Source: Nitrospira sp. CR1.1 (lineage in GTDB: Bacteria > Nitrospirota > Nitrospiria > Nitrospirales > Nitrospiraceae). Taken from it: a stretch of DNA of 64,000 bases. The stretch is from assembly GCA_014055465.1 (NCBI GenBank), contig WIAF01000001.1:744001-808000 (forward strand), read 5' to 3'. The first letter of the stretch is position 1. Every line of letters begins with the position of its first letter. A model generated the notes under the pieces. That model saw only the letters and a list, made by a program, of their open reading frames with translations, was not told the origin of the DNA and made no database searches. The position numbers and the translations under genes are program-made. This document shows, one piece after another, positions 25,993-32,558 of this stretch.

Positions 25993-26346
25993 ATGAGCAA
26001 TGAACCGCCCGGCCCTGTTCCGGCAGCTGTCACGAAGGCGTATGACATCCTCCTGTGGCTGATCGGGCATGTGGGCAAGTTTCCGCGCTCTCACCGGTTT
26101 GTGCTCGGTGAGCGGATCGAAACGCGTATGTTGTCGATTCTCGAGTTTCTGGTTCGGGCTGCCTATGCCCGTGAAAAACGCGGGTACCTTGAGCAGGCCA
26201 ACGCGGACCTTCAAATCTTGCGCCTGCTCGTCCGGCTCGGCAAGGATCTCGGATTTACGAGCGAGAAGCAGTATGAGTTCATCTCCCGCGAGCTGGTCGA
26301 GCTGGGGCGGCAGATCGGGGGTTGGACGAAGGCGCAGCCGGGGTGA
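25993..26346 (+). CDS. avd: DGR accessory variability determinant Avd
   Basis: This 117-aa all-helical protein has the layout of Avd, the four-helix bundle that forms a pentameric barrel and binds the DGR reverse transcriptase and RNA template. Recognisable parts are AYDILLWLIGHVGKFPRSHRF, LGERIETRMLSILEFLVRA and LRLLVRLGKDLGF, with ISRELVELGRQIGGW at the end; this pattern is typical of DGR-encoded S23/Avd proteins. It lies between target gene and reverse transcriptase, 3 bases before the latter, and is needed for template-primed cDNA synthesis in characterised DGRs. Confidence 0.93.
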   Translation: MSNEPPGPVPAAVTKAYDILLWLIGHVGKFPRSHRFVLGERIETRMLSILEFLVRAAYAREKRGYLEQANADLQILRLLVRLGKDLGFTSEKQYEFISRELVELGRQIGGWTKAQPG

Positions 26347-26349
26347 GTC

Positions 26350-27489
26350 ATGGGCGCGTTGTATGCGCGGATCACAACCTTCTCGAATCTGCTGGAGGCA
26401 GCCCGGCTGGCGAGCCGGGGAAAGCGCTTTCGTCCAAACGTCTCAGCCTTTGCGTTGAACTTGGAAGAAGAGCTTCATACCTTGCAGCAAGAGCTGATCG
26501 CTCGGACCTATCGGCCTGGTGCCTATCGAACCTTCTTCGTGTATGAGAAGAAACCTCGCCTGATCAGCGCCGCGCCCTTCCGGGACCGTGTCGTGCATCA
26601 TGCCCTCTGCAGCGTGATCGAGCCGCTCTTTGAACGCGGCTTCCTCTACGATTCCTATGCCTGCCGCAAAGGAAAAGGCGCACACGCGGCCGTTGAAAGG
26701 GCGTCGTGTTATGCACGACGGTTCCGCTATGTGCTCAAATGCGATGTGGAGAAGTATTTCCCGAGCATTGACCATGCCATTTTGCGGGATTTGGTTCGGA
26801 AGCGGATCTGGGACGAAGACGTCTTGTGGCTGGTTCGCGCGATTCTTGACGGGAGCAATCCCCAGCCGCAGGTGACTCATTATTTTTCGGGCGACGATCT
26901 CTTTACACCCTATGAGCGACGGCGAGGAATCCCAATCGGGAATCAAACGAGTCAATTTTTTGCCAACGTGTATCTCGACGGTCTCGATCATTATGTGAAG
27001 GAGACCCTGCGTATGCCCGGCTATGTGCGATACGTGGATGATTTGCTGGTCTTTCACAACGAGAAGCCTGTACTCCATGAAATGCTGACCGCCATCAGGA
27101 CTTATTGCGAGGACCTGAGGCTGCGGCTTCATCCACATAAGTGCTTTGTGACGCCGGTCTCGTGCGGCTTCACCTTCTTAGGGTATCGGCTCTTCCCCAC
27201 TCATCGCCGAGTGGACGCGGCCAATGTCCGACGTTTCAAAAGACGGTTGCGTCGGTACCGTATCGCCGTTCAGACTGGTCAGATGGCGTTCGCTAAAGCC
27301 TGTGACTGCGTGCGGAGCTGGATCGCCCATGCCGAACATGCAGACACGGCCATGCTGCGGCGGAAGATTCTGATGGACGAGTCCATAGGAGCGACATTTC
27401 TCAGAAGCGTCGCGAATTGGCGGAGTGTGAAGACTCCGCCGACGGGGTTGGTCAACAAAGGTGATCCGTGGCGGGTCTTGGAACAATGA
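26350..27489 (+). CDS. DGR reverse transcriptase
   Basis: The 379-aa protein has the reverse transcriptase palm motifs: KCDVEKYFPSIDH (motif A), RRGIPIGNQTSQFFANVYL (motif B with the DGR-type IGxxxSQ) and VRYVDDLLVFHN (motif C, catalytic YVDD). No RNase H, maturase or integrase domain is present, as in other DGR enzymes, and the length is typical. It copies the template RNA with errors at adenines. Its last nine codons and stop lie inside the template repeat. It follows avd by 3 bases. Confidence 0.97.
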   Translation: MGALYARITTFSNLLEAARLASRGKRFRPNVSAFALNLEEELHTLQQELIARTYRPGAYRTFFVYEKKPRLISAAPFRDRVVHHALCSVIEPLFERGFLYDSYACRKGKGAHAAVERASCYARRFRYVLKCDVEKYFPSIDHAILRDLVRKRIWDEDVLWLVRAILDGSNPQPQVTHYFSGDDLFTPYERRRGIPIGNQTSQFFANVYLDGLDHYVKETLRMPGYVRYVDDLLVFHNEKPVLHEMLTAIRTYCEDLRLRLHPHKCFVTPVSCGFTFLGYRLFPTHRRVDAANVRRFKRRLRRYRIAVQTGQMAFAKACDCVRSWIAHAEHADTAMLRRKILMDESIGATFLRSVANWRSVKTPPTGLVNKGDPWRVLEQ

Positions 27490-27575
27490 ACCAATCAACG
27501 TACGATCCGCGAACCGGAACAGGAATACACCGACGAACCGAAACGACAATATCGGGTTTCGGTGTGCCCAAGACG
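27461..27575 (+). repeat. DGR template repeat (TR)
   Basis: This 115-bp sequence starts GTGATCCGTGGCGGGTCTTG and is A-rich in its middle (many AAC codons in the VR-equivalent frame, reading GGSWNNEPINVRSANRNRN). It is the invariant donor for the VR at 25777-25891. Its first 29 bases overlap the reverse transcriptase gene, whose stop codon TGA (27487-27489) lies inside it. It is expected to be transcribed as an RNA that extends downstream. Confidence 0.97.
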
Positions 27576-28114
27576 CCCACCCGACGGTCGGAGTCCGAAT
27601 CTTCATGGGGAAGGTTCGGAGCGCGCCGTTGGGCGTCCAGACCGATCCTGGGCTGGTTAGATCAACTGCTGGCCAGCCGAAGAACGCACCACCTGTCTCT
27701 CGGGCCGGCCAAGTGATCCGATCACTGGTCCAGGGCCGGTCCGAGGTCGGGCGGATAGCTTCTTGTCATGGAGCGGCAACGGTTATAGCTCACCTGGAAA
27801 AGCCATGTGGAGCTTCCATTGGTAAGTTTTGATGTCGCCATCGGCGAGGGCAAGAAGACGGAGGGCAAGGTCACGCGGTTGATTCATGCAACGCTTTGCC
27901 TTCTTTCAATGCCCAGTACAGCATATGGCCGGGCAAATGGCTCCATTTTCTGAGTTCGGCTTCGGACGGCTTGTTCGTTTTGTTGCTGCGACACCATGAC
28001 TTGCTCCACCTATGGAGCCAAGCGTAGCATGAAACCGGCTTCTGTCACATCAAGAGGGCACGCGAAGAAAGATCGATCGGGCTTTTGATTGGAGCTCTCT
28101 ACCCATGACGGTCG
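27576..28114 (+). other. Intergenic region after the template repeat
   Basis: No protein gene is well supported here. The first part probably belongs to the template RNA. On the minus strand, the frame ending in TGA at 27871-27873 reads NKPSEAELRKWSHLPGHMLY with plausible codon use, but has no start codon before an upstream in-frame stop. It may be a decayed gene fragment. Confidence 0.45.
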
Positions 28115-29452
28115 ATGGCTGATGAGCTGGGAACTATCCCCATGAAGGCTCTTGGGAAGAAACAGTCCTTGCTCTTTCTCGATCCACCTTGGTTGTGGAT
28201 TGCCGTCTTCTTCCTTCTGTTGTTGCTGCCGTCGGCAATCCTGTCTCCCGGTTCGCTGTCGGCCCAGGACATCACGCAGGTCAAGAAGGGTGTCGTGAAG
28301 ATCACGGCTCAGGCCGAGGGGCAGCAACCCAAGGTCGGCACCGGCATCATCATACGTTTGGAAAAAGACGCCGCCTACATCGTGACGGCATCCCATGTCA
28401 TTCAAGGTGATCCAAAACCCCAAATCACCTTCTTTCCGCAACCTCAGCAGCCATTCACTGCCCAAATTATTGGGATCGAAAGTAAGAACCCTAACGGACT
28501 TGCATCGTTGCGAGTTTCCGGAGCGATCCCAGAAGGTCTGGTGGCACTGACGCTTGATCAGACGAACCCGATCATCGGGGGAGAACCGGTGATGTTGATT
28601 GGCTTCCCGCGGATGCTGGCCCCCTGGGCTGTCTCGACAGGAAGCCTCAGCGGTCTCAAGGGACTAGCCCTCACATTTCAGGCGCTTGTCGAGGAAGGTC
28701 ATTCTGGTGCTCCTCTCCTGCTCAACGGCAAGGTCGTCGGGGTTGTGACCGACGCCAGGGAGCGAATGGGCTATGCAGTTCCATCATCGATCCTCGATGT
28801 GGCATTGAGGGGATGGCAGATCAGGCCTGAAGGCACGGTAACCAAGGAGATCACCGGCCAGGACGGTGCGCCGATGGTATTGATTCACGCGGGGCGTCTT
28901 CCCACGAAAATCGTGACCTTCTACGGCAATGGGACCGTCGAAGAGGTTGATGCTCCGCTCTTCAGTCTGTATGTAGCGGATGAGTTCTATATTGATCGAC
29001 AGCTCGTGACAATAACGCGTTTCAGGCAATTTCTGGAAACCACCGGTCATCGTCTCAGAGGACTATATTGGGAACAGCGTGACTGGCCAGCCGATCAAAA
29101 CCAAGCAATTGACATGGTGTCCTGGCACGATGCCGTTGCCTACTGCACGTGGGCACGCAAACGATTGCCGTCCGAAGACGAATGGGAAAAGGCGGCGCAT
29201 GACACAAAGGGACGCATCCTTGATCCCACGGTGGCCGAATGGACATCCAGCGCTTACAACGAATCGAGATTTTCTCCCAGCGAGCCGAACAATCAGCGCC
29301 AGAGAACCATCCGGGGGGGGCTGAGTGCGTTCAATCTCAAAGTGAAAGAAGGATCCCATATTGACTACCAGATTCGGATGCATGCTATGGCGGACAATGC
29401 TGAAGCTGGTGCCGGTTTCCGCTGCGTCGGGGATACGGCATCGGTCCACTGA
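28115..29452 (+). CDS. Trypsin-like/FGE-fold paralog of the DGR target, without a variable repeat
   Basis: The 445-aa protein has the same domain order as the DGR target. An uncleaved signal or membrane helix (about 24-46) comes first. A trypsin-like domain follows, with H94 (VTASHVI) and S197 (GHSGAP). The FGE fold follows (GAPMVLIHAG, KRLPSEDEWEKAAHD, TVAEWTSSAY, GFRC). The catalytic Asp position is again Gly (NPNGLASL). The C-terminal end does not resemble the template repeat at DNA level. The FGE part is shorter than in the target. ATGs at 28115 and 28142 are both possible. It is probably an envelope protein of the same system. Confidence 0.85.
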   Translation: MADELGTIPMKALGKKQSLLFLDPPWLWIAVFFLLLLLPSAILSPGSLSAQDITQVKKGVVKITAQAEGQQPKVGTGIIIRLEKDAAYIVTASHVIQGDPKPQITFFPQPQQPFTAQIIGIESKNPNGLASLRVSGAIPEGLVALTLDQTNPIIGGEPVMLIGFPRMLAPWAVSTGSLSGLKGLALTFQALVEEGHSGAPLLLNGKVVGVVTDARERMGYAVPSSILDVALRGWQIRPEGTVTKEITGQDGAPMVLIHAGRLPTKIVTFYGNGTVEEVDAPLFSLYVADEFYIDRQLVTITRFRQFLETTGHRLRGLYWEQRDWPADQNQAIDMVSWHDAVAYCTWARKRLPSEDEWEKAAHDTKGRILDPTVAEWTSSAYNESRFSPSEPNNQRQRTIRGGLSAFNLKVKEGSHIDYQIRMHAMADNAEAGAGFRCVGDTASVH

Positions 29453-29539
29453 GTCTGAATATGGGAGATTGGATGAGTTCATGATGCGAAAGAGACTGGG
29501 ATGCTCTTTTGCTATCGGCAGCCGAACGGGGGCTTCGCT

Positions 29540-31180
29540 ATGCGGCGCTATTTGATTGTGACAATGACATTACTCCTTGGAATGACGGCAAGACCGGTTG
29601 CGGCCGAAAATGAGCCGGACCTACGTGCTGGTGTCGTGAAGATCGTATCAACGTTTGAAGGCAAGCATCGAACAGGCACCGGCTTCATCGTGAAAACAGA
29701 TGGGACGAGTGTTTTTATCGTCACTGCCGCGCACGTTGTCGAGGGTGATCCCATGCCGAAGATTGAGTTTTTCACCAGGCAGAACACAATCGTCGGCGCC
29801 GCGGTTCTCAAACAGGACCTCCGCTACGATCTCGCTCTGGTCAAGGCCGAACTGACCCAGCAACTTCTCGTGCTGAAACTAGAAAGGGCTGCCATCGCCA
29901 AATTAGGTGATGAAGTGCTAACGATTGGCTTTCCACAAGGAGGCGGTGGTTGGTCGATAAGCCACGCAGATCTCGCCGGACGGGAGGGCGCAGACCTCAT
30001 TCTCTCAGGAGGAGCGATTGATGAGGGGAGCTCCGGGGGACCGTTGATTAAGGGCAGTCAAGTGATTGGAGTGGTGCAAGGTGTTCAGGGAAAATTTGCG
30101 CGGGCAATGCCTACCTCCGTGGTTGTCGGGATGCTGGAGGGATGGGGAATCGCGCTGGAGTCAGAACCTGCCAAGCCCGCTAGCGGGGATCTTCAGCGAG
30201 CAACTGACGCTCTAACCGGATCGATCGATTACTCAAACTTCGAGCAAGCCAAAAAAGCGGCTGAACGAGGTGATTCCAGGGCGATGTACAAACTCGCAGA
30301 GATGTATGCCGATGGCAAAGTGGTGCCGGAAAACTTCAGCGAGGCCGCAAAATGGTTACGGCGGAGTGCGGATGCTGGATATCCCGACGCACATATTGGG
30401 ATGGGCTCCATTTCGCTGATCAAAGCCGCCGGTTTTGCTCGCGATGATGAAAGTGCAGTCCACTTTGCGTCCGATGAGTCAAAATCTGAAGAGATTACTA
30501 GCCTTATTTCCCATCCAGAAAAAATTCAGATTGGCAATCAGGCTGACCTTAAGGATGCGGTCAACTGGTTTCGCAGGGGTGCTGAGCAGGGAAATGACGA
30601 GAAGGCACAGTTGATACTTGGCACAATGCTGCTTACCGGCGTCGGCGTCCAAAAGGATCTCTCACAAGCCGCCAGAATGTTTCAGCTCGCTTCCACAAAA
30701 ATGCCAGCCGCACAAGCGATCCTTGGACAATTTTATTTTGAGGGCACAGGCGTCAAGCAAGATTTCCATGAGGCGGCGCGGCGTCTGCGAGAAGCGGCCG
30801 AAAAAGGTGTAGACATAAGCTTTTGGATGCTTGGGTACTTGTATATGGAAGGTCTTGGTGTCGTCCAAGATCCTGCGGAAGCTGCCAAATGGTTTCGGAA
30901 GGGACTCGCGCAGGGTGATTCTGCAGCAAAGGCCTACCTCGGTATGCTGCATTTTATTGGTAAGGGCGTGCCGCAGGATTTCTCCAAGGCCTACAAGCTG
31001 GCTAGGGAAGCAGCTGAGCAAGGTAACCAGGTAGGACAGTACCTTATCGGCATGATATTTTTTTCCGGCAAAGGGGTGGCCCAGAATTCCGGTGAGTCTC
31101 TCAAGTGGATGCAAGCGGCAGCTCGTCAGGGCGAATCCCATGCGCAGCAATTCTTGCGGGAGCGGGGGCAGAACTGGTGA
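29540..31180 (+). CDS. Exported trypsin-like peptidase with Sel1 repeats
   Basis: The start at 29540 gives a clean signal peptide (MRRYLIVTMTLLLGMTARPVA); the product has 546 aa. The N-terminal trypsin-like domain has a complete triad: H65 (VTAAHVVEGDP), D97 (RYDLALVKAE) and S155 (GSSGGP). From about residue 225 come Sel1-like helical repeats, such as AMYKLAEMYADGKVV, AQAILGQFYFEGTGVKQDF and AKAYLGMLHFIGKGVPQDF, which mediate protein-protein contacts. It is the third protease-like paralog in a row and the only one of the three with an intact triad. It may process or activate partners in the periplasm. Confidence 0.88.
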   Translation: MRRYLIVTMTLLLGMTARPVAAENEPDLRAGVVKIVSTFEGKHRTGTGFIVKTDGTSVFIVTAAHVVEGDPMPKIEFFTRQNTIVGAAVLKQDLRYDLALVKAELTQQLLVLKLERAAIAKLGDEVLTIGFPQGGGGWSISHADLAGREGADLILSGGAIDEGSSGGPLIKGSQVIGVVQGVQGKFARAMPTSVVVGMLEGWGIALESEPAKPASGDLQRATDALTGSIDYSNFEQAKKAAERGDSRAMYKLAEMYADGKVVPENFSEAAKWLRRSADAGYPDAHIGMGSISLIKAAGFARDDESAVHFASDESKSEEITSLISHPEKIQIGNQADLKDAVNWFRRGAEQGNDEKAQLILGTMLLTGVGVQKDLSQAARMFQLASTKMPAAQAILGQFYFEGTGVKQDFHEAARRLREAAEKGVDISFWMLGYLYMEGLGVVQDPAEAAKWFRKGLAQGDSAAKAYLGMLHFIGKGVPQDFSKAYKLAREAAEQGNQVGQYLIGMIFFSGKGVAQNSGESLKWMQAAARQGESHAQQFLRERGQNW

Positions 31181-31414
31181 CCAACGACAGTTTATGGCTC
31201 ATTGATGGGTGAATCCTCCCCGGAAGGACTTTTTCGTTTAGCGGTTTGCGAATAATGCACATATCTAACAAGCATTGCGTGCCCCGAGGCACCGGCCGGT
31301 AGTTGGTCTGGTCTCGGAGGTTCGTCAACCCACGCTGGTTTCGTTCTATGCCTCAGCTCTATAATATCGATCTGCCTTGAGGATGTAGATTCCGCTCACC
31401 GAAAGGAGGCTGCC

Positions 31415-31903
31415 ATGCTTGTTCAAGAAGTGATGTCCACCGGTGTGGTGACGGCTAGGCGCAATGAATCAGTCCGTTCCGTGGTGACCAAGATGCTCAG
31501 CCGCCATTGCGGCGCCATCCCGGTGGTGGAGGATGGCGACGTGTTGATCGGCATGGTGACGCTGCGCGATGTGTTGATTCCGCTCTATCCGAACTACGGA
31601 GAGTATATTCATGACAACGTGCACAGCCGTGATTTTGTGGAGATGGAGGATGGTTATGCCGATGTCCTCTCGCAGCGCGTCGAAGAGGTGATGAGCTTGA
31701 ATCCGCTGACAGTATCCCCGCGCACTCCGGTGTTGGAGGCCGCGTCTTACATGGGTGTCAAGAATTTTCGCCGGATTCCGGTCGTCGACAAAGGGGCATT
31801 GGTGGGAATGGTCAGCGTGGGTGATATCAATCGCGGTCTGTTTTTCGAGCGAGGACATGCGGTGATGAGCCAGTACCGGGTTGCGCAACCATCCGGACGG
31901 TAA
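31415..31903 (+). CDS. CBS-domain pair protein
   Basis: This 162-aa cytosolic protein consists of two CBS motifs: VQEVMSTGVVTARRNESVRS with GAIPVVEDGDVLIGMVTLRD, and VEEVMSLNPLTVSPRTPVLEAA with RIPVVDKGALVGMVSVGDI. Such tandem CBS (Bateman) modules bind adenosine nucleotides and act as energy-state sensors. GAAAGGAGG precedes the ATG. A TATAAT at 31360-31365 may be its -10 box. A partner protein is not apparent. Confidence 0.9.
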   Translation: MLVQEVMSTGVVTARRNESVRSVVTKMLSRHCGAIPVVEDGDVLIGMVTLRDVLIPLYPNYGEYIHDNVHSRDFVEMEDGYADVLSQRVEEVMSLNPLTVSPRTPVLEAASYMGVKNFRRIPVVDKGALVGMVSVGDINRGLFFERGHAVMSQYRVAQPSGR

Positions 31904-31988
31904 GGCGGTTGCGGGATACAACGGGCGGCCCGTAGAATGGCTTTTCTTACAAGGGCGGATGGTGAGATTCGTCTGCAAAGGAGCTGCT

Positions 31989-32336
31989 ATGAGTTTAGCC
32001 GACAATACATGTATTCCCTGCCGGGGCGGGGTTCCTCCCCTCCCGGCCGATCGTATACAAGCCCTGTTGCCGGAGCTCGGCCGAGGGTGGACCTTGAGTA
32101 AGGAAGGGCATCTTGAGCGGCTCTATACCTTCAAAGATTTTGCGCAATCCCTGGCCTTTGCCAATAAAGTTGGCGCGGTGGCTGAAGCTGAAGGGCATCA
32201 TCCGGATCTGTATGTGGCCTGGGGCAAGTGCAAGGTGGAGATCTGGACGCACAAGATTAACGGCCTCACCGAGAGCGATTTTTATCTCGCCGCCAAGGCC
32301 GATCGTGAGTTTGAACCATTTCGGGCGGGGGCCTAA
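31989..32336 (+). CDS. Pterin-4a-carbinolamine dehydratase
   Basis: The 115-aa protein has the DCoH/PCD core: GWTLSKEGHLERLYTFKDF, AFANKVGAVAEAEGHHPDLY with the catalytic HHPD, and VEIWTHKINGLTESDFYLAAK. It dehydrates 4a-hydroxytetrahydropterin and also supports molybdopterin or tetrahydropterin metabolism in bacteria. AAAGGAGC precedes the ATG at 31989. The following 69-aa ORF begins 12 bases after its stop, so it is probably cotranscribed with the radical SAM gene. Confidence 0.92.
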   Translation: MSLADNTCIPCRGGVPPLPADRIQALLPELGRGWTLSKEGHLERLYTFKDFAQSLAFANKVGAVAEAEGHHPDLYVAWGKCKVEIWTHKINGLTESDFYLAAKADREFEPFRAGA

Positions 32337-32348
32337 CCCGGAGAAGTC

Positions 32349-32558
32349 ATGGCGCATCTACTGCGACAGCCGATCCTCTCGCTCGGCGGGGGCGTTCTCG
32401 CTCGGCCTCCTCGACGGATTGCGGTGAATACGCCTGCGTCGTCCTCTCTGCGGGCGCCCGCGGCGAGCTTCGGTCTCGACTGTCTCGTGACGATGTCCAT
32501 GACTTATCCGGGTTTGACCCCCGCCTTGTGCCGGCTGGATTGGGGATCGTATGAGTAA
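32349..32558 (+). CDS. 69-aa protein overlapping the RiPP-type radical SAM gene
   Basis: GGAGA stands a few bases before the ATG, and the stop overlaps the start of the radical SAM gene by 8 bases (ATGAGTAA), a classic coupling arrangement. The product has an Ala/Pro/Ser-rich middle and ends TYPGLTPALCRLDWGSYE, with two cysteines (C45 and C61). I recognise no domain. As a short ORF directly coupled to a peptide-modifying radical SAM enzyme it is a candidate RiPP precursor, the C-terminal 15-25 residues being the likely core. A protein-binding partner or a spurious ORF remain possible. Confidence 0.5.
   Translation: MAHLLRQPILSLGGGVLARPPRRIAVNTPASSSLRAPAASFGLDCLVTMSMTYPGLTPALCRLDWGSYE

Noticed and set aside
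29310-29440. 3' end of the 28115 gene as a second variable repeat
   Set aside because: It cannot be aligned to the TR beyond the short RGG and GFRC codons; no adenine bias can be seen.
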